From assembly GCF_004135385.1 (NCBI RefSeq), contig NZ_CP035493.1, positions 2,919,440 to 2,983,439 of the forward strand: 64,000 bases of DNA, in the 5' to 3' direction. The first letter of the stretch is position 1. Each line of letters starts with the position of its first letter. The notes under the pieces were generated by a model. The model was not told where the DNA came from and did no database searches. It saw only the letters and a program-made list of their open reading frames with translations. Positions 46,490 through 55,408 of this stretch are shown here, one piece after another. Origin of the DNA: Xylanimonas protaetiae. Lineage in GTDB: Bacteria; Actinomycetota; Actinomycetes; Actinomycetales; Cellulomonadaceae. Made by a program: the position numbers and the translations under genes.

Positions 46490-47739
46490 CGGGCACCGCC
46501 CGCGGCGTCGTCGGCGAACCCGGCGAGGTACCGCGCGTACGCGTCGCGCTCGGCGTCCAGGGCCGGGTGCGGCAGGGCGTACACGTGGTCGAAGATCGCC
46601 AGGGGCGGCGGGGTCTCGCTCGCCGCGAGGTCGGTCCGCAGCGCGGCGGCCACCTGGTCGGCGACGTCGCGCACGTGGGCGTCGGCGGCGTCCGTCAGGA
46701 CGCCGCGGCCTCGCAGGTACGCGGCGAACCGGTCGACGGGGTCGCGCCGCACCCACGCCTCGACCTCCGCGGCCCCGCGGTACCGGGTGGGGTCGTCGGC
46801 CGTCGTGTGCGGGCCGCGGCGGTACGTCACGGCCTCGACGAGCGTCGGTCCGCCGCCTGTCCGCGCCCGGTGCAGCGCCGCCCGCGTGACGGCCAGCACG
46901 GCCAGGACGTCGTTGCCGTCCACCTGCACGCCCGCCAGCCCGAAGCCCCCGGCGCGGGCCACGAGCGGCACGCGCGACTGCAGCGTCACGGGCTCGGAGA
47001 TCGCCCACTGGTTGTTCTGGCAGAAGAACACCACGGGCGCCGACCACGTGGCAGCGAAGACGAACGCCTCGCTGACCGCCCCCTGGCTCATGGCCCCGTC
47101 GCCGAAGTAGGTGACGACCGCGGCGGTCCCGTCGTCCGCAGCGCCGTCCTCCGCAGTGTCGTCATCGGGGGCGCCGTCGCGCTCCGCGTCGGCGAGGATC
47201 CCCATCGCGTACCCCACGCCGTGCAGGGCGTGGCCGCCCACGATGACCTGCGGGGTGGCCATGTTGACCGCGTACGGGTCCCAGCCCGCGGTGGCCACGC
47301 CCCGCCACTCGCGCGCCAGGTCCACCGGGGCGACCCCACGCACGTACGCGACCCCGTGCTCGCGGTAGCTGCTGAACACGAAGTCGTCGCGGCGCAGCGC
47401 GTGCGCCGACCCGACCTGCGCCGCCTCCTGCCCCAGCACCGGCGGCCACAGCGCGAGCTCGCCCTGCCGCTGGAGGGCGGTGGCCTCGGCGTCGATGCGC
47501 CGCACCACCACCATGTCCTCCAGGAGCCGGAGGAGGGCTCCGTCGTCGGCGTCGACGTCGGTCAGCCACCGGTCGTGCTCCGGCCACGGGTGCCGGACGC
47601 CGTCCGGGTCCAGGAGCCGGACCGTGCCGGCCCCGTCGTCCACGGGGTGCCCGTCCGGCACCCCCGTCGTCAGGTCGTCGCGTGCGAGGCCTGCGGGTGA
47701 CAGGCCGTCGCGCGTCGTCGAGTCCGTGATGCCTGGCAT
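46486..47739 (-). CDS. bkdA: Branched-chain keto-acid dehydrogenase E1 alpha
   Basis: A 417-residue thiamine-diphosphate subunit. The diphosphate/Mg motif is GDGAMSQGAVSEAF, followed by FFCQNNQWAISEP. The conserved RRGPHTTADDPTRYR phosphorylation-loop region is near 300. An acidic insert (DDDTAEDGAADDG) sits just before the GDG motif, and the N-terminus is about 30 residues longer than average. First gene of the 12-gene operon. A TACGTT -10 candidate lies at 47802-47797 on the minus strand. Confidence 0.94.
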   Translation of the reverse strand: MPGITDSTTRDGLSPAGLARDDLTTGVPDGHPVDDGAGTVRLLDPDGVRHPWPEHDRWLTDVDADDGALLRLLEDMVVVRRIDAEATALQRQGELALWPPVLGQEAAQVGSAHALRRDDFVFSSYREHGVAYVRGVAPVDLAREWRGVATAGWDPYAVNMATPQVIVGGHALHGVGYAMGILADAERDGAPDDDTAEDGAADDGTAAVVTYFGDGAMSQGAVSEAFVFAATWSAPVVFFCQNNQWAISEPVTLQSRVPLVARAGGFGLAGVQVDGNDVLAVLAVTRAALHRARTGGGPTLVEAVTYRRGPHTTADDPTRYRGAAEVEAWVRRDPVDRFAAYLRGRGVLTDAADAHVRDVADQVAAALRTDLAASETPPPLAIFDHVYALPHPALDAERDAYARYLAGFADDAAGGAR

Positions 47740-47868
47740 GGTCGCCTCGCCTCGCGTCTCCGCCGGTCCTCCTCGTCGAGCACCGGGTTCCCTCGGAACG
47801 TAACGCCCGTCACAGTTCGCGAGAAGTGCACCCCGACACGCTGAGCGGAACGCCCAGCGACCAGCGGT

Positions 47869-47874
47869 TACGCT
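47869..47874 (+). promoter_or_regulatory. -10 element of leaderless Lrp gene
   Basis: TACGCT seven bases before GTG 47882, fitting a leaderless transcript. It shares a 142-base spacer with the divergent bkd promoter, where an Lrp protein could act on both genes. I could not define an operator dyad by eye. Confidence 0.5.
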
Positions 47875-47881
47875 GATCGAT

Positions 47882-48355
47882 GTGCGCAGCTACGACGCTG
47901 TCGACCTCGCCATCCTGGCGGCGCTCGCGGACCGTCCGCGGGCGACCATCGCTGCGCTCGCGGCGGAGCTGCGCATGTCGCGCAACACGATCTACGCCCG
48001 GCTCGCACAGCTCGAGGAGGCGGGCGCGTTCCTCGACTTCGACCGCAGCCTGAACCCGCACTACCTGGGGCACTCGCTCACGGCGTTCCTCGAGGTCGAG
48101 GTGCGGCAGAAGGAGCTCGCCCGCATCGTCGTCGAGCTGCGGAAGATCCCCGAGGTGGTGCAGGCGTACGGCCGCAGCGGCACCGCCGACCTCCAGGTGC
48201 AGGTGGTGTGCCGGGACACCGACCACCTGTTCCGCATCGACGCGGCCATCCTGGCGATCGACGGTGTCGAGCGCACGGAGACGTCGCTCTCGATGGGGGA
48301 GCTCATCCCGTACCGGCTGCGGCCGCTCATCGAGAAGGCGCGCCGCGAGCTGTGA
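47882..48355 (+). CDS. Lrp/AsnC-family regulator
   Basis: A 157-residue regulator. The N-terminal winged helix is near residues 7-50 (LAILAALADRPRATIAALAAELRMSRNT contains the recognition helix). A C-terminal RAM effector domain covers about 65-145. Lrp-type proteins sense amino acids, often Leu/Ile/Val, and commonly regulate divergent bkd operons. The placement makes it the probable local regulator here; mycobacteria use a TetR protein at this position. Confidence 0.9.
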   Translation: MRSYDAVDLAILAALADRPRATIAALAAELRMSRNTIYARLAQLEEAGAFLDFDRSLNPHYLGHSLTAFLEVEVRQKELARIVVELRKIPEVVQAYGRSGTADLQVQVVCRDTDHLFRIDAAILAIDGVERTETSLSMGELIPYRLRPLIEKARREL

Positions 48356-48356
48356 C

Positions 48357-49745
48357 CTACCGGGCGCCGGCCGCCGCCGGGAGGCGCGGGCGCGTCTGCT
48401 CCTGGTCGGGTCCGCGCCCGCCCCGGGACCGCCGGCGGGCGACCGCCAGCATCGCGGACGCCGCGAGGACCAGCACCAGCGCGCCCGTCGGCACCATGAA
48501 CGGGCCGTGCGGCCCGCGGCCGGCCGATGCGAGCCAGAACATCCCGCCGATCGCGGCGAGGTAGCCGCCCACCACGACGCCGAGCGACGGCGCCGGGCCC
48601 GGCCGCGCGCCGGGAGCCGGGGCGGCCTTCCGGGCGAGGATCCGCGCCTCGAGCCGCCCGATGGTGGCGACCAGCAAGGCCATGACGAGCGTGAGCGTCG
48701 CGATCCACGGGATGCGTCCGAGCCACCAGGCGCCCGACCCGACGTCGGCCGACGGCAGCCACCCGAGAGCGTCGAGGACGACGGCCCCGAGGAACGCGGC
48801 CACCATGTGCCACAGGAACAGCGTCAGAGCCACCCCGTTGAGCCCGACGACGACGGCCCACGCCCGCCGGCGGGCCATCAACCGCTCGGCCGGCCCCGCG
48901 ACGAGCACGGCGATCGCGAGCTGGGCCGCGGCCAGCAGCATGAGCGCGACCGACGGCGGCGACGGGTTCTGCATCGCGGCGCCCGGCACGGACACCATGG
49001 ACACGGGGTACGGACCGACGCTCGTGAGCAGCACGAGCGCCGCCACCGACCCGGCGAGCAGCGCCGCCGCCCGCCGCACGGTGAGCCGCAGCGACCCGTC
49101 CTGCCACGCGAACCCGGCCTGGTGGATCGCCAGCCACCCGAACACCGAGCTCGCGCCCGCGGCCAGCTCCACGCCCGTCGTCAGCCGCAGCACGTCCCCG
49201 ACGACGACGACGGCGAGCATCGCCGCCGGCACCCGGAGGCCGAACCGGCGGTGCAGCGCCAGCATCGCGGGCGTCAGCGCGATGACGCCCAGGTACACCA
49301 CGAGGAACCACAGCGGCAGCACGACCACGGCGACCACGTCCGCGAGGAACGCCTCGTCGACGCCGACCCAGCCGCTCACCAGGGCGCCCGCCGCCGTGGC
49401 GAGGAGCAGCACGGCCATGGGCGGGAACACGCGGCCCGAGCGGTCGAGCAGCCACTGCGCGGCGCCCCCGCCCCGCTCGCGGTGCCGCGACCAGGAGATC
49501 GCGTTGGCGTACCCGCCCACGAGGAAGAACAGCGGCATCACCTGGAACAGCCAGGTCAGGTGGTGGACGTCCGTGAGCTGGGGGAGCGCGGTGTAGCCGA
49601 TGAGGCGGCCGTCGGCGGTGCGCTCGACCGTCATGAGCAGCCAGTGGCCGATCACGACGGCGCCGATCGCGACGGCGCGCAGCAGGTCCACGTGCCGGCG
49701 CCGGGTCGACGGCGTGCGTGCGGCGAGCTCCTGGATCGTCGGCAT
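48357..49745 (-). CDS. Acyltransferase family 3 membrane protein
   Basis: A 462-residue multi-pass protein with about ten helices. The N-terminal HVDLLRAVAIGAVVIGHWLL carries the catalytic-type His and Arg of the OafA/acyltransferase-3 family. VMPLFFLVGGYANAISW follows. Likely O-acylation of an envelope glycan or lipid, substrate unknown. ATG 49745 has a GAGGGG site. It converges on the Lrp gene with a one-base gap. Confidence 0.85.
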   Translation of the reverse strand: MPTIQELAARTPSTRRRHVDLLRAVAIGAVVIGHWLLMTVERTADGRLIGYTALPQLTDVHHLTWLFQVMPLFFLVGGYANAISWSRHRERGGGAAQWLLDRSGRVFPPMAVLLLATAAGALVSGWVGVDEAFLADVVAVVVLPLWFLVVYLGVIALTPAMLALHRRFGLRVPAAMLAVVVVGDVLRLTTGVELAAGASSVFGWLAIHQAGFAWQDGSLRLTVRRAAALLAGSVAALVLLTSVGPYPVSMVSVPGAAMQNPSPPSVALMLLAAAQLAIAVLVAGPAERLMARRRAWAVVVGLNGVALTLFLWHMVAAFLGAVVLDALGWLPSADVGSGAWWLGRIPWIATLTLVMALLVATIGRLEARILARKAAPAPGARPGPAPSLGVVVGGYLAAIGGMFWLASAGRGPHGPFMVPTGALVLVLAASAMLAVARRRSRGGRGPDQEQTRPRLPAAAGAR

Positions 49746-49941
49746 CGTGCCCCTCTCGTGCGTGGTCGGTCCCGCTGGACGGTCGTTCGAGGGTGCCGTA
49801 CCGGCGGCGACGCGGTCCCCGTCTGGCGCGGTTTCGACCCTGCGGCGGCTGCGGCAGCGGCGCGTCACGTCCTGCGGCTGATTCGGCCACCTGCGGCTTC
49901 CGGCTTCGGTCCACGGCGGGTGCGGCCCCTACCGTCGACGT

Positions 49942-51216
49942 ATGGACCAGCCGCACACGACCACCCCCGCGAGCGCCGCGCCGCGCCGCGGCCGGTGGCC
50001 CTGGCGCGCCCCGCGCGCCGCGGCGGCACCGGTGGCGGCCACGGAGCGGTACGGCTTCGGCTACCTGGCGGCGGAGTCCGTCTACCTCGACTCGGCGTGC
50101 CAGACGCTGCGCCCCGAGCCGGTGGTCGACGCCCTCGACGCGTACTACCTGGACTACAACGCGTGCGGCGGCCGCGTGAAGTACGCGTGGGGCCGTCAGG
50201 TCGACGAGAAGGTCGAGGCGACGCGCGACGCCGTCCTCGCGACGCTCGGCCTGCCGAAGCGGTCCTACGCGACGTCGTTCACGCTCAACACCACGTACGG
50301 GCTCAACCTGCTGCTCCAGCAGCTGCCCGCCGGACGGTACCGCCGCGTGATCACCACGCACACGGAGCACAACTCGGTGTTCCTGGCCACGATGGCGTTC
50401 GCGCGCCGCGAGGGCGTCGAGCGACTCCTGCTCGAGCGCGACGACGCGGGCGCCCTCGTCTACCGCGACGAGGACCTCACGGACGCGCTCGTCGTCGTCT
50501 CGGCGATGAACAACGTCGACGGGGCCCCGACCCTCGGCCTGCCGGAGCTCGTCGCGGCCGTCCGGCGCCGCGGCGGCACGACCGTCGTCGACGCCGCGCA
50601 GGCCATGGCGCACGCCCTGCCGCTGGTGCGCGGGCTGCGGGCCGACGCGGTCTGCTTCTCCGCGCACAAGGTCTACGGGGCGTCGCTCGGCGTCGTCGCG
50701 GCGTCGCACGAGCTGCTGGGCAGCCTCGAGGTGTCGTTCCTGGGCGGCGGCATGGTCGCGAACGTGACCGAGTCGGGCTTCACGCTGCTGCCCGAGCTGC
50801 ACACGCGCCTCGAGGCGGGCCTCCAGCCGTGGGCCGAGATCATCGCGCTCGGCGCCGCGCTCGCGTGGCTGGGCGGCGTCGAGGCGGCCACGGGCGAGGC
50901 CCACGAGGCGCGCGAGCGCCGCCTCGCCGCGTGGCTCCACGACGGCCTGGCCGAGCTGCCCCGCATGCGGCTCCTGGGCGAGCGCGGGTCGTCGCTGCTG
51001 AGCATCATCCCCGAGCGCGTCGACGGGCACCGCCTGGCCGGGTTCCTCTCCAAGGCCGAGATCATGGTCCGTTCGGGCTACTTCTGCACCCACCACTGGC
51101 TCCAGGAGCGGGAGGGGTACGACCCGCTCGTCCGCTTCAGCCTGGGTGCGCACACCACGCAGGACGACGTCGACCGGACGCTCGACGTCGTCGGGAAGCT
51201 CCTGCGGGGTCTGTGA
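49942..51216 (+). CDS. Class V aminotransferase, cysteine-desulfurase-like
   Basis: A 424-residue PLP enzyme. An N-terminal basic, Pro/Ala-rich stretch of about 35 residues comes first. YLDSACQTLRPEPVVDAL is the usual opening of class V enzymes. HTEHNS is the His motif, VVDAAQAMAH carries the PLP Asp, and SAHKVYG holds the Schiff-base Lys. RSGYFCTHHW has a Cys at the position of the SufS/IscS catalytic Cys. The Cys favours sulfur transfer over transamination. Its stop overlaps the start of the membrane thioredoxin-fold gene by one base. Confidence 0.85.
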   Translation: MDQPHTTTPASAAPRRGRWPWRAPRAAAAPVAATERYGFGYLAAESVYLDSACQTLRPEPVVDALDAYYLDYNACGGRVKYAWGRQVDEKVEATRDAVLATLGLPKRSYATSFTLNTTYGLNLLLQQLPAGRYRRVITTHTEHNSVFLATMAFARREGVERLLLERDDAGALVYRDEDLTDALVVVSAMNNVDGAPTLGLPELVAAVRRRGGTTVVDAAQAMAHALPLVRGLRADAVCFSAHKVYGASLGVVAASHELLGSLEVSFLGGGMVANVTESGFTLLPELHTRLEAGLQPWAEIIALGAALAWLGGVEAATGEAHEARERRLAAWLHDGLAELPRMRLLGERGSSLLSIIPERVDGHRLAGFLSKAEIMVRSGYFCTHHWLQEREGYDPLVRFSLGAHTTQDDVDRTLDVVGKLLRGL

Positions 51217-52295
51217 TGCCCTGCATCGTCTCGTTCGTCGTGCTGCTGGTGCTGTCGGCGTTCTCGGCCCGGCACCGCAAGCTGCTGAAGAAGTCGTGGG
51301 GCTGCGTCACGCGCCGCGTGACCCTGCGGGCCTGCGACTCGTCGTTCGCCGACGACGTCAAGACGTCCCTGCTCGCACCGCTGGCCCTGCGCGTGCCGCG
51401 CCTGGTGCGGCCGGCGAGCGCGGCGCTGACGGTCGCCACCTGGGTGACCGTGCTCTCGCTGCTCGTCAGCGCGCTCGTCGTGGCACGCGGCGGGCTCAAC
51501 CTGCTGGCGTACGGCACGTGCGACAGGCAGAACCCGCAGGCGTGCCTGCTCACCGCCGAGGCGTGCACCGTCGCGGCCGACGAGCCGGGCTTCTGGGAGT
51601 CGCTGACCCGTGGTGACGTGGTCGGCGCCGTCCGCAACGAGGCGACGTCGCTCGCCTCGACCGTCTCGACCATCCCTGGCCGCTTCCGCACCTGGGACGC
51701 CGCCGACCACACGCCCGCGTACGCGAGCTTCTCCGGCGGCTACCGCGAGGGCCTGCCCACGGTGCTCGAGGTGCTCGACCCGGGCTGCGTCTTCTGCGGG
51801 CGCCTGTACCGCAACATCGCCGAGTCTGGCCTGTCGGAGCGCGCGAACGTCACCTTCATCGCCTACCCGATCCTGCGCGAGGGCGAGCCGCAGTTCGCGA
51901 GCTCGATGCTCATCGCGCGGTACCTCACCGCGATCCGCGTCGTCGAGGGCGAGGGCGGGCCCGCCGCCGACCCCACCGACTGGGCGGTCCTGCGCCACCT
52001 GTTCACGGGGGAGCGGCCCGACGGCCTCGGCTGGCAGGTCTGGTTCAACGACCTCGCGTCCCCCGCCGAGGCGGAGGCGCAGCTCCAGGCGTGGCTCGCC
52101 GAGGCCGGGCACGACGCCGCCACGGTCGCCGAGATCGCGGCGCTCGCCGCCTCGGACCGGGTGGCCGACCTCCTTGCCGCGAGCCGCGTGATCGTCGAGG
52201 ACGAGATCCGCACGGTCACGATCCCGACGCTGATCGGCGGGGGCGGGCTGCACCGTGGCCTGGTCAGCGTGGACCGGCTGCGGTCGATGCCCTGA
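51216..52295 (+). CDS. Membrane protein with C-terminal thioredoxin-like domain
   Basis: A 359-residue protein. It opens with a hydrophobic helix (MPCIVSFVVLLVLSAF), a basic Cys-containing stretch (WGCVTRRVTLRACDSSF), and a second span near residues 70-92. AYGTCDRQNPQACL follows. A thioredoxin/DsbG-like domain spans about 180-359, with CxxC in DPGCVFCGRLYRN near 189-196 and a cis-Pro-like TVTIPTLIGGG near 330-340. I recall similar Cys-rich heads in archaeal and bacterial proteins, but no function is known to me. Coupling to the desulfurase-like gene suggests sulfur or thiol transfer at the membrane. Confidence 0.75.
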   Translation: MPCIVSFVVLLVLSAFSARHRKLLKKSWGCVTRRVTLRACDSSFADDVKTSLLAPLALRVPRLVRPASAALTVATWVTVLSLLVSALVVARGGLNLLAYGTCDRQNPQACLLTAEACTVAADEPGFWESLTRGDVVGAVRNEATSLASTVSTIPGRFRTWDAADHTPAYASFSGGYREGLPTVLEVLDPGCVFCGRLYRNIAESGLSERANVTFIAYPILREGEPQFASSMLIARYLTAIRVVEGEGGPAADPTDWAVLRHLFTGERPDGLGWQVWFNDLASPAEAEAQLQAWLAEAGHDAATVAEIAALAASDRVADLLAASRVIVEDEIRTVTIPTLIGGGGLHRGLVSVDRLRSMP

Positions 52296-52299
52296 GACG

Positions 52300-53157
52300 T
52301 CACGCCTCCGGGAACGTCCCCAGGTCCTCGACGCGGTACCCGTGCGGGTAGGTCCGCAGGGACGACAGGTCGGCGGCCGTGACCGGCCGTCGTCGCGGCG
52401 GGAGCAGCCGCACCACGCGGCCGCGCAGGCGGAGCAGGGTGCGGCACGCCGCCACCACGGGCGCGGGCGGGCGGGGGTACCGGAAGGCCCGGCACAGGTG
52501 CTCGTCCAGGATCGAGAAGGCGAACAGCCGCACGACGGGCGCGGGCAGCAGGCGGTAGGGCGGGAAGGTCCGCAGCAGGCGCAGGGTCGCGTCCGCGACC
52601 GACCGGCCTCCGGCGTCGTACGCGAACCGCTCGGCCTCGTAGGCGTCGAGCAGGTCGGCGAACGCGGCGTACGTCGTCGGGATGCCGGTGATGCCCATGC
52701 GGCGCCCGAGCGCCGCGTAGTAGACGACGGTCGCCTCGACCTCCGTGCCGGTGAGGCGCCGCCAGCCGTAGGCACTGATCCACCGCACGGGCATGACCAC
52801 GAAAGTGGCGAGCACGTAGCGCATGTCGTCGTCGGGGATGCCGTAGGCGCGGTGCATGTGGTTCATGCGCCGCACCGCGGTGCGCCCCTCGGCGCTGGCC
52901 ATGCCGTGCGTCAGGACGGCGTCGAGGATGAGCACGGTGTCGTCGTGCCGCTTCTGCGTCCGCTCGGTGAGCTCGGCCGTGCGGGCCAGCAGCCCGCCGA
53001 TCGACGGCACCGCGTAGGTGCGGAACAGGGCGAAGCTCAGCGCCTGCTGGACGTCCCACGGGAACTCGTACGTGGCGACCAGCCGCACGATCTCCTCCGC
53101 CTGCGTCACGGGATCCATCGCACGGATCGCCTCACGCCGGGCGTAGCGCCGGGTCAT
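52300..53157 (-). CDS. MpaB-family oxygenase/DUF2236-like protein
   Basis: A 285-residue helical protein. The conserved RRMNHMHRAYGIPDDDMRYVLATFV region and YGWRRLTGTE fit the MpaB/latex-clearing (DUF2236) oxygenase fold, which can bind heme. Here the segment is intact and cytosolic, with no signal peptide. ATG 53157 overlaps the stop of the DUF218 gene by four bases, so the two are coupled. Substrate unknown. Confidence 0.75.
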   Translation of the reverse strand: MTRRYARREAIRAMDPVTQAEEIVRLVATYEFPWDVQQALSFALFRTYAVPSIGGLLARTAELTERTQKRHDDTVLILDAVLTHGMASAEGRTAVRRMNHMHRAYGIPDDDMRYVLATFVVMPVRWISAYGWRRLTGTEVEATVVYYAALGRRMGITGIPTTYAAFADLLDAYEAERFAYDAGGRSVADATLRLLRTFPPYRLLPAPVVRLFAFSILDEHLCRAFRYPRPPAPVVAACRTLLRLRGRVVRLLPPRRRPVTAADLSSLRTYPHGYRVEDLGTFPEA

Positions 53158-53759
53158 CCTCCGAGCGTAGGGCTGCGGACCCAGCCCGCGTCGGTCCGGG
53201 TGAGCAGGTCGCGGCCCGCGCGCCGCATGGCGCGCAGCTCGGCGGTCTCGCGCCGTACGCTCCGGGGCGTCGTCTCCTCCCAGGTCGCGCGTGTCATGCC
53301 GCGCCGGGTCTGCCGGTTGAAGGGCTCGTAGGCGGCCGTGTAGATCCGTTCCAGCCCGGGTACCTGCTCGGCCAGGTGCACCAGCGCGCGCCGGTGGAAC
53401 CACTTGACGACGGCGATGACCGTCCGCACGCCGCCCAGCTCGTCGAGCAGCGGCCGGACGAGCAGCGCATTCTCGTAGGTCGACGTCGACGCCGTCTCGC
53501 ACCGGATCGCGGTGGCGGGAACGCCGCCGGCCACGAGGAGGTCCCGGTGCAGCAGCGCCTCGCAGGCACCGTCCCGGCTGCGGGCCGAGCCTCCCGTGGT
53601 GACGACCACGGGGGAGAGGCCTTGCCGGTACAGGTCGGCCGCGACCTCCGCGGGCGTCCAGTGCGAGGTGCCGAAGACGACGATCGCGTCGGCGGGCCCG
53701 ACGGCGCCGCTGGAGGTCTCGACGAGGGCGACGTCGGCGTCGCCGAGGGGGAGGGGCAT
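53154..53759 (-). CDS. DUF218/YdcF-family protein
   Basis: A 201-residue Rossmann-like protein. ADAIVVFGTSHW, VVTTGGSARSRDGACEA, ETASTSTYENALLV and VVKWFHRRALVHL are the successive DUF218 motifs. E. coli YdcF and SanA belong here; the family has been linked to envelope barrier functions and SAM binding. No membrane segment. It is coupled to the downstream MpaB-like gene. Confidence 0.8.
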   Translation of the reverse strand: MPLPLGDADVALVETSSGAVGPADAIVVFGTSHWTPAEVAADLYRQGLSPVVVTTGGSARSRDGACEALLHRDLLVAGGVPATAIRCETASTSTYENALLVRPLLDELGGVRTVIAVVKWFHRRALVHLAEQVPGLERIYTAAYEPFNRQTRRGMTRATWEETTPRSVRRETAELRAMRRAGRDLLTRTDAGWVRSPTLGG

Positions 53760-53846
53760 GACCCCGGATTCTGCTGCGGGCGACCCGCCGACGCCAGTGC
53801 CCGACCGTGGCGGCGTCGCACCCGACCGACGGTGGCGGCGCCGGCG

Positions 53847-54224
53847 TCAGGCCGTGGGCAGCACCGCGGCGACCGCGCCCTGCAGGGCGTCGCGCGCCGC
53901 CGGGGCGACCGCGTAGTGCGCCCACCGGCCGCGCTGCTCGCGCGTGACCAGCCCGGCCTCGACCAGCAGCTTCATGTGGTGGGACACCGTGGGCTGGGAG
54001 AGACCGACCGGCTCGGTCAGGTCGCAGACGCAGGCGTCGCCGTCGGGGGCCGCGGCGATGATCGACAGCAGGCGCACCCGCGCCGGGTCCGCCAGCGCCT
54101 TGAACGTCCTGGCCAGGGCGGCTGCCTGCTCGGGGCCGAGACCGGCGGGCGCCGGGGCGCAGCACCCGGCCGCGGGAGCCTCGAGGAGGGGAGGAGGGTG
54201 GTCACGAGAGACATCCTCGCACAC
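53847..54224 (-). CDS. arsR: ArsR-family arsenic/metal-responsive repressor
   Basis: A 125-residue repressor. A winged helix covers about residues 40-110 with recognition helix LSQPTVSHHMKLLVEAG. The metal site is probably the DACVCDL Cys pair in the alpha-3 helix. A second pair, GCCAPAP near residue 21, may add a ligand as in actinobacterial ArsR types. GTG 54224 is the start. It is divergent from arsM, with operator-like dyads between. Confidence 0.88.
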   Translation of the reverse strand: MCEDVSRDHPPPLLEAPAAGCCAPAPAGLGPEQAAALARTFKALADPARVRLLSIIAAAPDGDACVCDLTEPVGLSQPTVSHHMKLLVEAGLVTREQRGRWAHYAVAPAARDALQGAVAAVLPTA

Positions 54225-54225
54225 G

Positions 54226-54278
54226 CATTGACAAACGTCGATGCGTGGTTCACGGTTCTCATATCGAAGTTCTTCGAT
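54226..54278. promoter_or_regulatory. ArsR operator-like dyads
   Basis: Two inverted repeats lie in the arsR/arsM spacer. The perfect one is ATCGAA-GTTC-TTCGAT (54263-54278). The other is imperfect, with arms CATTGAC and GTCGATG (54226-54243), overlapping the arsR start region. Both resemble the ATCAA/TTGAT-type sites of ArsR repressors. Binding at either would control both genes. Confidence 0.6.
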
Positions 54279-54307
54279 GAAGTTTCGGCGGTCGACGGGA
54301 GGCCACG

Positions 54308-55144
54308 ATGGCGGACGAAGCAGTGCGCGTGGACGAGGCGGTGCGTGAGGGCGAGGCGGTGCGCGAGCACGTTCGCGAGCGGTACGCGGAGGCGGCGAGG
54401 ACGGCCCGCGCGGGCCGGCTCGCCGAGGCCGACGAACAGGCGACGGCCGCCCTGGAGGAGTGCTGCGGCGGGTCGTCCTGCTGCGGCCCGTCGGGCGCCG
54501 TGCAGGTCCGGTTCGGTCGCGGCCTCTACGACGAGGCGCAGGTGGCCGGCCTGCCCGAGACGGCGGTGCTCGCGTCGCTCGGCTGCGGCAACCCGACCGC
54601 GGTGGCCGACCTGCGCGCTGGCGAGCGCGTGCTCGACCTGGGCTCGGGCGGCGGCATCGACGTGCTCCTCTCGGCCAGGCGCGTCGGCCCCACCGGCTTC
54701 GTCTACGGCGTCGACATGACCGACGAGATGCTGGAGCTGGCCCGCGCGAACGCGGCCGAGGCCGGGGCCGGCAACGTCGAGTTCCGCAAGGGCACCATCG
54801 AGGACCTCCCGTTCGACGACGCGTCGGTCGACGTCGTCATCTCCAACTGCGTCGTCAACCTGTCCACGGACAAGCCCGCCGTGCTGGCGGAGATGTTCCG
54901 CGTCCTGGCGCCGGGCGGGCGCATCGGCGTCTCCGACGTCGTCGCGGAGGACCACGTGACGCCCGCGCAGCGCGCCGAGCGGGGCTCGTACGTCGGGTGC
55001 GTCGCCGGGGCGCTGTCGCGGCGGGAGTACCTCGACGGGCTCGCGGCCGCCGGGTTCGTGGACGCGAGCGTGCGGTTCACGCACGAGGCCGCGCCCGAGA
55101 TGCACGGTGCGATCGTCCAGGCGACCAGGCCGAGGGAGGCATGA
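54308..55144 (+). CDS. arsM: Arsenite S-adenosylmethionine methyltransferase
   Basis: A 278-residue methyltransferase that converts As(III) to methylated arsenicals. The SAM site is [16 protein letters not shown] near residues 100-115. Arsenic-binding Cys candidates are the ECCGGSSCC cluster (50-58), GCGNP (92), NCVVNL (180) and YVGC (231). The N-terminal coiled stretch and Cys cluster are typical. It is coupled by ATGA to a Cys-tailed small protein. Confidence 0.93.
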   Translation: MADEAVRVDEAVREGEAVREHVRERYAEAARTARAGRLAEADEQATAALEECCGGSSCCGPSGAVQVRFGRGLYDEAQVAGLPETAVLASLGCGNPTAVADLRAGERVLDLGSGGGIDVLLSARRVGPTGFVYGVDMTDEMLELARANAAEAGAGNVEFRKGTIEDLPFDDASVDVVISNCVVNLSTDKPAVLAEMFRVLAPGGRIGVSDVVAEDHVTPAQRAERGSYVGCVAGALSRREYLDGLAAAGFVDASVRFTHEAAPEMHGAIVQATRPREA

Positions 55145-55356
55145 CCGTGCGGGTCTCGCCCGAGATCGAGTACCGCGTCTACCTGGCCGAGCTGGCGGAG
55201 CGGGAGCGCCGCCTGGAGCTGCGCCGCCTGGCAGCGGAGCGGACCCCGAGGCGCCCCCACCGGGACCCGGCCGGGACGCTGCGCGCCTGGCTGCGGGACG
55301 TCCGCCGGCCGCGGGTCGCGACGGCGTCCGCCTGCTGCGCGCCGGTCTGCTGCTGA
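55141..55356 (+). CDS. Small protein with C-terminal Cys-pair tail, ArsM-linked
   Basis: A 71-residue protein whose ATG overlaps the arsM stop by four bases. The body is a charged amphipathic helix ([20 protein letters not shown]) and Arg-rich linker. The tail is [10 protein letters not shown], two adjacent Cys pairs. Vicinal thiols bind As(III) tightly, so a metallochaperone or arsenic-buffer role is plausible. That is inference. A strong terminator follows 12 bases later. Confidence 0.7.
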   Translation: MTVRVSPEIEYRVYLAELAERERRLELRRLAAERTPRRPHRDPAGTLRAWLRDVRRPRVATASACCAPVCC

Positions 55357-55368
55357 ACGGACGACGCC

Positions 55369-55402
55369 CGGGAGGCCGCACCCCTGCGGGTGCGGCCTCC
55401 CG
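55369..55402. terminator. Bidirectional terminator between arsM and arsC units
   Basis: Perfect 15-bp stem, arms CGGGAGGCCGCACCC and GGGTGCGGCCTCCCG, with a four-base CTGC loop. It separates convergent transcription units. Confidence 0.9.
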
Positions 55403-55408
55403 CGTCTC

